The position numbers and the translations under genes were made by a program. From Butyrivibrio sp. AE3004 (GTDB taxonomy: Bacteria; Bacillota; Clostridia; Lachnospirales; Lachnospiraceae), in contig NZ_JNLQ01000002.1 of assembly GCF_000703165.1 (NCBI RefSeq), positions 2,976,001-3,040,000 of the forward strand: 64,000 nucleotides of DNA. The letters run 5' to 3'. The notes beneath the pieces were generated by a model. It was not told the DNA's origin. It saw nothing but the letters and a program-made list of their open reading frames with translations, and did no database searches. Shown piece after piece: positions 1 to 8,605 of this stretch (within the stretch, counting starts at the first letter, position 1; each line of letters begins with the position of its first letter).

Positions 1-562
1 TGGTGAGTTCAACCTTAGTTCCTATCTCACCTCTTATCATTCCCACAACCTCAGTCAGGCTCATTCCATGTACGCTCTCACCAGAAACTTTATAAATGAC
101 ATCATTGGCCTTCAGTCCTGCTGCCTCAGCCGGCGAATCCTTAATCGTTCCTGTAATTCGAGGAAGCTTGGTATCTTTATCCATACTTACGTATGCACCA
201 ATTCCATAATATATTCCCTGGGTATCAGACATTAGATCCTCATACTCATCTGTGGTGTAATACTCTGAGTATGGATCTCCAAGTGACGAAACCACTCCTT
301 TGTAAATAGCATCAGCCTCTGCTGTTCTGTCCATATCCACTTTATAATAATAAGTACCTATCGTATCTTCTATTATTTTTACTTTATTTATGGTTTCCTC
401 ACTTAGTGCCGAATCAGTATCCTGAACCTGCGAAGAAGTAAAGGCAAAGCCTTTTATCTTTATTATGAAAAAGGCAGCCGCAACTACAAGTGCTGTAGAA
501 GCAATTCCCATAAGCAGCCCGATAATGAGCATTACTATTTTATTATCTCTTGGTTCTTCCAT
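1..562 (-). CDS. Carboxyl-terminal processing protease, S41 family (N-terminal part only)
   Basis: The visible 187 codons start with a short charged stretch, one membrane-spanning segment (about residues 9-31), an extracytoplasmic linker and a PDZ domain with the usual ITG-(11)-AGL-(2)-DVI pattern. The catalytic S41 domain (Ser/Lys dyad) would lie beyond the left edge, so activity cannot be judged. Proteins of this family cleave C-termini of envelope proteins and sit outside the membrane. The ATG at 562 follows a GGAAG ribosome site. It lies 27 bases downstream of the hydrolase gene and probably belongs to the same ftsE-ftsX-hydrolase transcript; CtpA-type proteases often act on cell-wall hydrolases, so a functional link is inferred. 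Confidence 0.9.
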   Translation of the reverse strand, partial: MEEPRDNKIVMLIIGLLMGIASTALVVAAAFFIIKIKGFAFTSSQVQDTDSALSEETINKVKIIEDTIGTYYYKVDMDRTAEADAIYKGVVSSLGDPYSEYYTTDEYEDLMSDTQGIYYGIGAYVSMDKDTKLPRITGTIKDSPAEAAGLKANDVIYKVSGESVHGMSLTEVVGMIRGEIGTKVELT

Positions 563-589
563 TGTGATACTTCCTTTCAGTATAGTGAC

Positions 590-1813
590 TCACTTCACAT
601 AATTCCACGGACTGACATAATTGCCGTTCAATCTCACACCAAAATGAAGATGCGGTCCGGTAGACCTTCCAGTTGACCCTACAGAAGCTATTCTTTGCCC
701 TTTGCTTACCTCTGCCCCGGTTGAAACACTAAGTGATGACGCATGCATGTAAATTGTATAAAGACCGCTTCCATGGGATATCATAACATAATTACCCATT
801 GAAGAGTTATAAGCCGCAGCAACAACCTTTCCGTCATAAGCCGCTACAATTGCCGATCCGCTTGGAGCAGCAAGGTCAATGCCATTGTGCATTTTCTTTA
901 TTCCCAAAGTGGGATGCATTCTCATACCAAAGTCGTCAGATATTCTGGTATAAGACGGACAGGGAAATGCAAACATTCCTCCGTCGTATTTTCTGGCATT
1001 CTGAGCTGCAAGCTCTGCCTTTTCGGCTTCAACAGCTTTTTCGAGAGCAGCGATAGTAGCATTTTCATCAGCTATCTGTTTCTCATATTCGGCGATTGCA
1101 GCCTCTTTATCCTTTATATTAGCCTGAATTGTATTGACCTCTGAGTTTTTCTGAGCTATAAGATTCTGAAGATTACCTTCCTCTATAACGACATCGGCCT
1201 TTGCCTCATCAAGAGTCTTCTTTTCTTCTTCAAGAGCCTCTTTTGTAATAGTCGTTAGCTCTGTATGTGCAATGTACTCTTCAAGTTTCATCCTGTCGTA
1301 GGCTGAAAGCTCTTCTATGTACTCTGCTTTATTTAACATATCCGAAAATGTTCCGGTCTCAAGTAAAAGCTGAAAATATAGATTATTTCCTTTTTCATAC
1401 ATGAAGCGGATTCTCTTTTTCATGGCTTCATACTGCTCATTCTGAACCCGGATTGCTTCTTCAAGTTCCGCAGTTGTCACCTCAATATCCTGCTCCTTCT
1501 GAGATATTTTTGCTGTAAGATCCTCTATTCTTTTCTGAATATCAGTGAGATTTGTATCAAGCTTTGTTATGTATGAATTAAGATCCGTTTTTTCCTTTTC
1601 CAGGGATTTTTTTACAGCCTGAAGATCTGTAAGAGAGTTCTTCATTGAGTCCCTCTCTTTTTTTGCACTTGATATCTGTCCCTCTTTCTTTTTAATGCTC
1701 TCTGCAGTAACAGCAGCCCGCACAGATACTGTACTAAAAGAAACTGTGCCCGCAAGCAGACACAGAAGAAGTACAACTCCGATTATTCTTTTTTCAAATC
1801 CTCTGCCTTTCAA
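590..1813 (-). CDS. Secreted coiled-coil murein hydrolase with M23 (LytM) domain, PcsB/EnvC-like
   Basis: Likely FtsEX-controlled peptidoglycan endopeptidase. A signal peptide (about residues 8-34) is followed by some 230 residues of heptad-rich coiled coil of the PcsB/CwlO type and then an M23 metallopeptidase domain. The zinc-site motifs are visible: HNGIDLA and HLHFG near the C-terminus. I set the start at TTG 1813 because a GGGGAGG ribosome site lies nine bases before it; the longer frame starting at TTG 1831 has no such site. It is immediately downstream of ftsX, the usual position for the hydrolase that FtsEX regulates through its coiled coil. Its coiled coil is clearly related to that of the SleB-type protein at 57494-58753 (shared MKKR-RF-YEK and SAYDR motifs). 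Confidence 0.9.
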   Translation of the reverse strand: MKGRGFEKRIIGVVLLLCLLAGTVSFSTVSVRAAVTAESIKKKEGQISSAKKERDSMKNSLTDLQAVKKSLEKEKTDLNSYITKLDTNLTDIQKRIEDLTAKISQKEQDIEVTTAELEEAIRVQNEQYEAMKKRIRFMYEKGNNLYFQLLLETGTFSDMLNKAEYIEELSAYDRMKLEEYIAHTELTTITKEALEEEKKTLDEAKADVVIEEGNLQNLIAQKNSEVNTIQANIKDKEAAIAEYEKQIADENATIAALEKAVEAEKAELAAQNARKYDGGMFAFPCPSYTRISDDFGMRMHPTLGIKKMHNGIDLAAPSGSAIVAAYDGKVVAAAYNSSMGNYVMISHGSGLYTIYMHASSLSVSTGAEVSKGQRIASVGSTGRSTGPHLHFGVRLNGNYVSPWNYVK

Positions 1814-1901
1814 ATCAAGCAGCCTCCCCAAACAACTCTCATCAAAAAATACATGTTTTTATCTGACTCATACCTGTCAGTTGCCAGTACATAAAGCTCT
1901 T

Positions 1902-2798
1902 TTATACATGTAGATGCTTACGAACTGTTGTGACACTTCCGAGGAAGCCAATTCCCACACCCATCAATATAGAAATAGGTGTAAGTGCCTCAAAAATCTG
2001 ACCTACCGGAAGGATATCCAGTATTGAGTTCAGCATTGAAAATCTGATTGCCAAAAACTCTGCTGCTTTGTTGTAGACAAAGTAAACTATTACAAGCGGT
2101 ATAAGTGAACCTATAATTCCGATTATGATACCTTCGACAACGAAAGGAGCACGTACAAAAAAGTCAGTAGCTCCAATGTACTTCATAATGTTTATCTCTT
2201 CTTTTCTTACGGAAATACCAATTGTTACCGTATTGCTTATAAGGAAAATGGAAACCAGTAAAAGTATTCCGATAATTCCAAGTGACACATAGCCGATAAG
2301 CTTATTGATACCATCAAGCGTTGATGCAGTAACTTCAGATCTGTTGACCATTCTTACTCCATCAATTGATTCAAGATAAGTAACAAGTGCAGGCTGCATT
2401 GAAACATCACTCAGATAAATCTGAAGGTTGGCAGAATCCTCCAGCGGATTCTCCGTAAAGCCATCTGCATATTCACCAAGGTAATCCGCCTTAAAGGTAT
2501 CCCAGGCATCCTGTGCGGAAATATAATCAACTCTGCTGACTTCCGGTCTCTTCTCTATAAGAGACTTAGTCGCAAGAATTATATCCTCTCCCACTCCCTC
2601 ATTAAAGAAAACCGTAACCGACACACCTTCTTCGGCTGTCTTTACAATATGTTGAAAATTAGTTACTACCGAATAAAAAACACCAAACAAAAACAGGCAG
2701 GCGCTTATTGTTGCAATTGACGCCAGTGTATACCATCTATTGCGGTTAAGATTTTTAAAGCCCTGTCCTATTGTATAGAAAAAACTACTCATCCTCAT
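1902..2798 (-). CDS. ftsX: Cell division ABC transporter permease FtsX
   Basis: About 298 residues with one N-terminal transmembrane segment (about 20-40), a large extracytoplasmic loop (about 50-165) and three further membrane segments, the FtsX layout. The conserved cytoplasmic stretch with RKEEINIMKYIGAT, the coupling region, is present. FtsX pairs with FtsE and transmits ATP hydrolysis to a murein hydrolase outside the membrane. The gene overlaps the end of ftsE by 14 bases. I prefer ATG 2798 (seven bases after GGGTGAG) over GTG 2810 or ATG 2792; the choice is not certain. Confidence 0.95.
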   Translation of the reverse strand: MRMSSFFYTIGQGFKNLNRNRWYTLASIATISACLFLFGVFYSVVTNFQHIVKTAEEGVSVTVFFNEGVGEDIILATKSLIEKRPEVSRVDYISAQDAWDTFKADYLGEYADGFTENPLEDSANLQIYLSDVSMQPALVTYLESIDGVRMVNRSEVTASTLDGINKLIGYVSLGIIGILLLVSIFLISNTVTIGISVRKEEINIMKYIGATDFFVRAPFVVEGIIIGIIGSLIPLVIVYFVYNKAAEFLAIRFSMLNSILDILPVGQIFEALTPISILMGVGIGFLGSVTTVRKHLHV

Positions 2799-3528
2799 CG
2801 TGATACTCACCCTCTTCTTCGTCGCGAATCACGACGCCTTTTTTCATAGTTATAACGCGCTTATGCATCGCGTTAACAATCTCCCTGTTATGTGTAACAA
2901 CGATAACCGTCGTCCCATTTGCGTTAATCTGCTCCATAAGCTTCATGATTTCCCATGTGTTATTAGGATCCAGATTACCTGTAGGCTCGTCGGCGAGTAA
3001 TATATCCGGCTTATTTACAATCGCTCTTGCAAGTGCAACTCTCTGCTGCTCACCTCCGGCAAGCTGTGTAACCTTACTCTTGTACTTTCCGGCAAGTCCT
3101 ACCATCGCAAGTACCGAAGGCACATTTTTCTTTATATCCCTTGTGGATTTCTGTATTATTCTCTGAGCAAAAGCTACATTTTCATAAACATTTCTGTCCT
3201 TCAAAAGTCTGAAATCCTGAAAAACTATTCCAAGCTTTCTTCTGAATTTAGGAATGTTTCTGTGTCTCATTCTCCCGAGGTCCTGCCCCATTACAATGAT
3301 CGTTCCGTCAGAAGGTACAAGCTCCCTTAAAAGCAGCTTTATCAGCGTGGATTTTCCCGATCCGCTGTCACCTACTATAAAAACAAATTCACCCTTCTTT
3401 ATATGAAGGGTGACTCCATTTAAGGCTGGTGCTCCCGTAGAATATGATTTTGTCACGTTTTCAAGCGTGATAATATCATCAGCGGAAACGGATCCAGCCA
3501 TTCGCTTTCTTCTGTTAACTTTTTCCAT
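2785..3528 (-). CDS. ftsE: Cell division ATP-binding protein FtsE
   Basis: ABC ATPase of 247 residues. Walker A (GDSGSGKST), the ABC signature written here as LAGGEQQRVALARA (LSGGQ-like), Walker B (ILLADEPTG) and the H-loop histidine (VVTHN) are all visible. FtsE/FtsX gate murein hydrolases at the division site. Start ATG 3528 follows AGAGGA at good spacing. The C-terminal acidic tail (EEEGEYHDEDE) overlaps ftsX, implying translational coupling. The promoter should lie in the 77 bases up to the next gene, but I cannot assign one with confidence. Confidence 0.97.
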   Translation of the reverse strand: MEKVNRRKRMAGSVSADDIITLENVTKSYSTGAPALNGVTLHIKKGEFVFIVGDSGSGKSTLIKLLLRELVPSDGTIIVMGQDLGRMRHRNIPKFRRKLGIVFQDFRLLKDRNVYENVAFAQRIIQKSTRDIKKNVPSVLAMVGLAGKYKSKVTQLAGGEQQRVALARAIVNKPDILLADEPTGNLDPNNTWEIMKLMEQINANGTTVIVVTHNREIVNAMHKRVITMKKGVVIRDEEEGEYHDEDE

Positions 3529-3605
3529 ACTTAATTCCTCTACTACCTGTTTGTTACTAAAAATAATGTAAGATTTCTTAAATGCACAATTATATGTCCG
3601 TAAGT

Positions 3606-4688
3606 TTAATATCGCTCCATGTATTTCATGTATCTTACGACCATGAGAGCAATTTTGAATGTGATCGCATCATCAAACACCCTAAGGTCAAGGCCTGTGC
3701 TCTTTTGCAGCTTATCCAGTCTGTAAACAAGTGTATTACGGTGGATAAACAGCTGTCTCGATGTTTCTGAAACATTAAGATTGTTTTCAAAAAACTTATC
3801 TATTGTGGTAAGAGTTTCCTGATCAAAACCGTCAGGATTTCTTCCGCCGAAGATTTCACGAATAAACATCTTGCAAAGCGGTATCGGTAACTGATAAATA
3901 AGTCGTCCGATTCCAAGTTCCCCATAGCTTATGACTTTCCGCTCATCAAAGAAAATCCGGCCTACATCAAGAGCCATCTTGGCTTCTTTATAGGAGCGAC
4001 TGACTTCCTTGATCTCTCCGACTACAGTACCTATCGAAATATGTACATTTGTAATTCCCTGAGCTTCAAGATGTTCCTGAAGTTCAACAGCAGCCCTGGA
4101 TATTTCTTCGGGCTTGTTAAATTCCGAAGTGTCCTTAACAACGATAACATTGTCCTCGTCTACCTCGGTTACAAAATCTCCGCCATTCCCTGTTCCGTGT
4201 GTGCGGATAAGCTCAAGCACATTATTCTCCCGAACTTTATCTGCTGAAACGATCATGGCTGCACGTTTTGCATCTGTGGGAATATGAAGTTTCTTCGCCC
4301 TACTATATATATCAACAAGCAAAAGATTGTCAAGCAACAGATTTTTTATAAAGTTGTCCTTGTCAAAGCGCTCCTTATAGGCAACAAGAAGCCCCTGAAT
4401 CTGATATGCCGTCATCTTGCCAATGGTATAAGTACTCTCGCCGCTACCTGCCGCAATAAGAATGTACTCAAGCTGCTGCTCATCATATACCTTAAAAAAC
4501 TGATATCCCTGAATCTCCTGTGAATCAGCAGGGGATCTGACAAAATCTCTGACAGGTTCTCCCATCCTTGCAAAGTCAGGTTTAGTAGCCGCAACTTCAT
4601 TGCCATCAACATCAAGGACACATAAATCCACATGTGCAATGCCTTTAAGCCCGTCTATTGTATTTTGAAGGATTTGATTTGAAATCAT
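3606..4688 (-). CDS. PucR/CdaR-family transcriptional regulator
   Basis: 360 residues. The N-terminal region (about 1-130) resembles the sugar-diacid recognition domain of CdaR, the middle resembles the degenerate GGDEF-like domain of the family, and the C-terminus (about 290-350) carries the PucR helix-turn-helix with the typical SETSRQLFIHRNTLVYRLDKL stretch (residues quoted in part). Family members respond to small molecules such as diacids or purines, but the ligand here is unknown and no obvious target operon is adjacent. Start ATG 4688 has a GGGAGA site. It stands alone, divergent from the YjfB-like gene, so it may also be autoregulated in the shared intergenic region. Confidence 0.85.
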   Translation of the reverse strand: MISNQILQNTIDGLKGIAHVDLCVLDVDGNEVAATKPDFARMGEPVRDFVRSPADSQEIQGYQFFKVYDEQQLEYILIAAGSGESTYTIGKMTAYQIQGLLVAYKERFDKDNFIKNLLLDNLLLVDIYSRAKKLHIPTDAKRAAMIVSADKVRENNVLELIRTHGTGNGGDFVTEVDEDNVIVVKDTSEFNKPEEISRAAVELQEHLEAQGITNVHISIGTVVGEIKEVSRSYKEAKMALDVGRIFFDERKVISYGELGIGRLIYQLPIPLCKMFIREIFGGRNPDGFDQETLTTIDKFFENNLNVSETSRQLFIHRNTLVYRLDKLQKSTGLDLRVFDDAITFKIALMVVRYMKYMERY

Positions 4689-4792
4689 ATTAAATCTCCC
4701 ACAATTAGTTTTTCATTGTTCTTATTTTATTCTACTCGATTAATGCATAAAAATCCACAAATTCTCTCTTCTTTTTTGTTGATTTTCCATAA

Positions 4793-4819
4793 TAATATTT
4801 TTTCTTCATATTCCGATAT
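4793..4819 (+). promoter_or_regulatory. Candidate sigma-28 (SigD/FliA) promoter
   Basis: TAAT, 15 bases, then TCCGATAT closely resembles the motility sigma factor consensus TAAA-N15-GCCGATAA. It lies about 60 bases before the start of the YjfB-like motility gene, which makes biological sense. Found by eye; the -35 has one mismatch and the -10 has two. Confidence 0.5.
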
Positions 4820-4880
4820 AAGAAATAGAAATCCATAAGCGTATTCTCATACGTAAAAAGGATGCAGTAAGGAGGTGCCT

Positions 4881-5072
4881 ATGGACATACCCGAATTATC
4901 AATGGCATTATCAGCCAGTAGAATCCAGCAGGATTGGGGTACGGCTATGCTTGCCAACAATCTTGACGCAATGGCGGAAGTAGGCAATACCATTGAAGAA
5001 CTGATGGATGTGTCCGCTCTCGAAAGGTCGGTAAACCCGAACCTGGGTGGCACAATCGATGTTCGCCTTTAA
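4881..5072 (+). CDS. YjfB-like putative motility protein
   Basis: Small protein of 63 residues, helical at the N-terminus (ALSASRIQQDWGTAMLANNLDAM) and ending in a glycine-containing tail (NLGGTIDVRL). It matches the YjfB family of short, mostly uncharacterised proteins linked to motility regulons. The frame opens at GTG 4875, but AAGGAGGT ends just there, so ATG 4881 is the start. A sigma-28-like promoter upstream and a strong terminator downstream make it a single-gene unit. Molecular role unknown. Confidence 0.8.
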   Translation: MDIPELSMALSASRIQQDWGTAMLANNLDAMAEVGNTIEELMDVSALERSVNPNLGGTIDVRL

Positions 5073-5088
5073 CGGTAAGGCCTTACAC

Positions 5089-5168
5089 TAAGACACCCCA
5101 CATATATTATTTATCTTTTTTAGTACAAAAGCTAAAAAACATATAATATATGCGGGGCTGTCTTATTT
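5089..5168. terminator. Bidirectional intrinsic terminator between yjfB-like gene and cvfB
   Basis: Long inverted repeat: AAGACACCCC-A-CATATATTAT pairs with ATAATATATG-C-GGGGCTGTCTT around a 30-base centre and ends in TTATTTTTTA. It separates the plus-strand gene from the convergent minus-strand gene. Confidence 0.8.
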
Positions 5169-5169
5169 T

Positions 5170-6003
5170 TTAGATAAGCTTGATCTCATTTTCGCCTATT
5201 TCTATCTTTCCATCTTTAAGCAAATGCCCGACTGCTCTTTTGAATTCGTTCTTACTCATGGACATCTCATCTCTTATAAGCTGTGGATCAGCCTTGTCTG
5301 TAAAAGGCAGCTTTCCTCCGTTTTTCTCCATTTTTTCAAGTATAAGCTGTGCATCTGTATCTATCTGAAGATATGCCTTTTCACGGACACTTAAGGTAAG
5401 CTTTCCGTCATCTCTGACTTCTATTACCCTTGCTGTTATCTCATCTCCGACCCTTATATCCCCATACAATTCCTTTTTGGGAATGAGTGCGGAAAAAATA
5501 TCATCTACAGCAACAAAAACTCCGAAGTTTCCGCTGGTCTCATATACCGTTCCCCTGACTCTGTCCTCCTTGTGGTAAGGGCTGTCAGTTCTTAAAAATT
5601 CGTATACATTCATAGTAACTGCAAGTCTTCCGGATTTGTCAACATAAAGTGCACAAAGGACACTCTCACCTTTTTTAACCCTGCGTGTCTGTTCTCTGAA
5701 AGGCAAAAGCACATCCTTCTCAAGTCCCCAGTCCATAAATGCGCCAATTTTGCCGACATCATTTACGGTCAGCATATTAACCTGGCCTAGCATCAGATTT
5801 GGCGTATTTGTGGTTGCGATGAGCCTGTCATCGGAATCTTTATATAAAAATACCGTGAGTTTATCACCAAGTCCGGCATCTGCAGGCACCTGCTTTTTGG
5901 GAAGAAGGACCTTGTCTTCGCTTCCTTCTTTTTCAGCGAGGTAAACACCGAAATCAACCTGCTTTATTATTATCAGTTCCTGTTTTTCTCCTAATCTTAA
6001 CAT
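5170..6003 (-). CDS. cvfB: S1 RNA-binding protein, CvfB family
   Basis: 277 residues with three S1-like OB folds (about 1-60, 65-135, 145-210) and a C-terminal winged helix (about 220-277, with LIRDEMSMSKNEFKRAVGHLLKDG), the CvfB/YitL arrangement. CvfB of Staphylococcus affects virulence-factor expression and binds RNA; the exact role here is unknown. Start ATG 6003 overlaps the end of the upstream thioesterase gene by seven bases, so the two are co-transcribed. Confidence 0.9.
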   Translation of the reverse strand: MLRLGEKQELIIIKQVDFGVYLAEKEGSEDKVLLPKKQVPADAGLGDKLTVFLYKDSDDRLIATTNTPNLMLGQVNMLTVNDVGKIGAFMDWGLEKDVLLPFREQTRRVKKGESVLCALYVDKSGRLAVTMNVYEFLRTDSPYHKEDRVRGTVYETSGNFGVFVAVDDIFSALIPKKELYGDIRVGDEITARVIEVRDDGKLTLSVREKAYLQIDTDAQLILEKMEKNGGKLPFTDKADPQLIRDEMSMSKNEFKRAVGHLLKDGKIEIGENEIKLI

Positions 6004-6764
6004 TTCTCAATCCTTTTTATCTCTACTATTGAATACGGTTTTCCTTTATTGTCATTTAAAAAGGCCGTATATACATTGTTCTTTACATAAATCACCGGGT
6101 TTATCTCATCCCCAAGGTAGGCCTGCTGCCTGTATTCTGCCCGTATCTGAAGTCCTTCCCTGCTGCGGGAAAGCGTTTCTAAGTCACTAAGTTCCTCTCT
6201 TTCAGCCACCCGGCTAAAAGCTCCAAGTGCGATTCTTATATGCTGCCCGTTATTTACATGATTATTTGAATCCAGATGGTGCAATCCAACCTTTTTGACT
6301 TCGGCATTATATATCTTTGCATCTTCCGGATCCGCTATTTTTCTCGGCGCGTAATCCATAGGAAGTTTCTCGTCAAGCGGGTAGGTCGCAATAATATCAT
6401 CATCCACTCTGGTGGGTGCACCCTTTTTCATATTGATAAGTGACCATACCGAATTGGCAACAGCAAGCCGCTCACCCTCAACAGTATCCATAAAAAAGTT
6501 CCTTAAACCGATAAACCCTTTTAATTCATAGGGAACAGTTCCTATGGTAACCCTCTCCCCAAGCTTTGGGAGTCTGTTTATCACAACCTGCCAGCTGTTT
6601 ATCACCCATGCGATATCCTTTTTTTCCATTTTTTCTATGGTTGCCGGGCCTTCCTGTGTTTGAAAAGTCGAGCAATCCTGAAAATAATCTATCAAAGATT
6701 CAATCGTAAGGTAATGCTGCAGATCTGTTTCTGTATATCTGATTCTTGAGTCAAATCCGTACAT
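5997..6764 (-). CDS. Acyl-ACP thioesterase (FatA/FatB-like)
   Basis: 255 residues forming two hotdog domains. The conserved catalytic-region motif DSNNHVNN and the early motif RIRYTETDLQHYLTI are characteristic of bacterial acyl-ACP thioesterases. The enzyme releases fatty acids from acyl carrier protein in the cytoplasm; chain-length preference cannot be told from sequence. It overlaps cvfB and lies 12 bases after the membrane protein gene, so a three-gene transcript is likely. Confidence 0.9.
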   Translation of the reverse strand: MYGFDSRIRYTETDLQHYLTIESLIDYFQDCSTFQTQEGPATIEKMEKKDIAWVINSWQVVINRLPKLGERVTIGTVPYELKGFIGLRNFFMDTVEGERLAVANSVWSLINMKKGAPTRVDDDIIATYPLDEKLPMDYAPRKIADPEDAKIYNAEVKKVGLHHLDSNNHVNNGQHIRIALGAFSRVAEREELSDLETLSRSREGLQIRAEYRQQAYLGDEINPVIYVKNNVYTAFLNDNKGKPYSIVEIKRIEKC

Positions 6765-6776
6765 CCGTAAATATCC

Positions 6777-8549
6777 TTAGTCCAATTTCAAATTTTCTTT
6801 TTCTGCTTTATTAATAATAACACAAATCGCCACTGTAAGCGGCATCAGCATTACAATTCCGTATTCATACCTAAAATCAACCATAGGAGCTGCAATAAGA
6901 AGAGTAAAAATAACCGCCGCCTGCAAAATAGCAAACGGAAGGTACTTTTTTATTTTTTCTTCTTTATTCTTTCTTAATATCAATATCAGAAGATACACCA
7001 CCAGCCATGTATACGCACCCGCACACCAAAGCATCCCATACAACGGCACAAAGCTTCCAAGCTTAATAAGTATCTCCTTACCCTTTACTACTGCCTTTCC
7101 TCCGATAAGAGGTGTCTGAACAAGGCCGTAGCCATTAGGCATTATCCCATCAATATTTCCAACTTCGTAGGGAATATCAGAATACACGTATCCGCCTTCC
7201 AAGTCAAACCATGCCCGGATATAATCTGCAGGATATCTAAGTCCCAGTCTTATCCAGAGTCCCAGATAAACTGCTTTATTTTCCTCTATTACCTCGGGAT
7301 GCCCAGCTCTTACAAGCTCCTTTATATTATCCGCAAAATCGGGTGCATATAGTTCGTGTATATACGTTGTGTCAATAACCTTATCCACAAGCTCTTTTTC
7401 TTCCCGGGAGAGTGTTCTGTCATTTACAAGTACTCTCGCTATCTGCTGTAAAGGAAGAGAAAGTGACTCGGTAAAATCCGGCTGTGTCACTCCCGCTCCG
7501 TTCATTACAGGACCTTTTATGATAATTACTATGATAATCGATGCCAAAAGTGCAGCTATAATTTTCACAACATCTTTTCTGAACACGTAAATTATAAAAG
7601 GCACGCTTATCAAAAAGCCATACCATCCGTTTGATCTGAAAAGCGAAACCATAACAGCTTCTGCGGCAAGAACCGCCACATCAACACCGGACACCCTGTC
7701 CTTTTTTGCCATTGTTATAAGTCTGCATCCCATAAGCATCATAATTCCGGCAAAGGGCACATCCTTCCAGATTGTAACGGCAAAAACAGCGTTAAAGGGC
7801 ACAAGGGCAAAAAATAAAAGAGCCGGTAAAGCACCTCTTAGGTTACCCAGAATCCCTTTTACACAGATTACCACTCGTCCGCAGCACATAGCCAGAAATA
7901 TCATCTGAGCAAGAGTATAAAAGCTTATCGCCTTATTAGCATCCCCGGTTATTCCAAGTCCAAGCCTGTAAAAAAAGCCAATTACAAGCGTGTGCACTAC
8001 AGGATGATGATTAGACCAGCTGTTTACACCTATTATCTGCTCATATTGGACAATTGAATCAGCTGTCATTATTCCGGGAAATTCATATAAAAAGTATGGC
8101 ATCCAAAATAAAAAACATATAATCGCTGATATGACAAATACTATTCTGTCATCATGATAAGCAGCAGAATAATTTTTTGTTTCAGTTTCATTCCCAAAAG
8201 CAACCCCTATTCCAAAAATAAGCTGCAGGATCCTAAAATATGAAAAAAAAAGTCCAATCAGCATTATTCCTGTTCCAAGAAGCCTGAACAGAGAGCTGTC
8301 AAACCCCGCCACTGCATTTTTTCCAAAAGTAAAAGAAACTGTCACCGCCAAAATAAGCGATACAATTGTCGCTACTTCTTTTCCCTTACGTTTTCCGTTT
8401 TGTACCTTTCTTCCGATATAAAAAAATGCCGCAAAGAAAACCAATGTCATAGGATTTCTGACTGTAATCCCACATAAAAGCTGTAGCCCCCATGTGCAAA
8501 AGAACGAAACTAAAGCATTCTTTAAATCTTTTATCTCTACACCACACAT
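6777..8549 (-). CDS. Polytopic membrane protein, DUF6020-like, possible glycosyltransferase-type protein
   Basis: About 590 residues with at least a dozen hydrophobic segments and one large extracytoplasmic loop (roughly residues 380-470) containing TYIHELYAPDFADNIKEL. It resembles the DUF6020 group, membrane proteins built like GT-C glycosyltransferases and found near polysaccharide genes; I cannot name substrate or product. An acidic residue in the first loop (PGIMTADSIVQYEQ) fits the GT-C pattern. Start is uncertain: ATG 8549 has AAAAGGA eleven bases upstream and leaves 56 bases to the divergent gene; ATG 8600 would leave only five bases and has no ribosome site. Confidence 0.7.
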   Translation of the reverse strand: MCGVEIKDLKNALVSFFCTWGLQLLCGITVRNPMTLVFFAAFFYIGRKVQNGKRKGKEVATIVSLILAVTVSFTFGKNAVAGFDSSLFRLLGTGIMLIGLFFSYFRILQLIFGIGVAFGNETETKNYSAAYHDDRIVFVISAIICFLFWMPYFLYEFPGIMTADSIVQYEQIIGVNSWSNHHPVVHTLVIGFFYRLGLGITGDANKAISFYTLAQMIFLAMCCGRVVICVKGILGNLRGALPALLFFALVPFNAVFAVTIWKDVPFAGIMMLMGCRLITMAKKDRVSGVDVAVLAAEAVMVSLFRSNGWYGFLISVPFIIYVFRKDVVKIIAALLASIIIVIIIKGPVMNGAGVTQPDFTESLSLPLQQIARVLVNDRTLSREEKELVDKVIDTTYIHELYAPDFADNIKELVRAGHPEVIEENKAVYLGLWIRLGLRYPADYIRAWFDLEGGYVYSDIPYEVGNIDGIMPNGYGLVQTPLIGGKAVVKGKEILIKLGSFVPLYGMLWCAGAYTWLVVYLLILILRKNKEEKIKKYLPFAILQAAVIFTLLIAAPMVDFRYEYGIVMLMPLTVAICVIINKAEKENLKLD

Positions 8550-8605
8550 ATCTGCTATAATCCTTTTTAGAATAAATGGTAGCCCCTTAAGGAGTCGCAT
8601 TTCCA

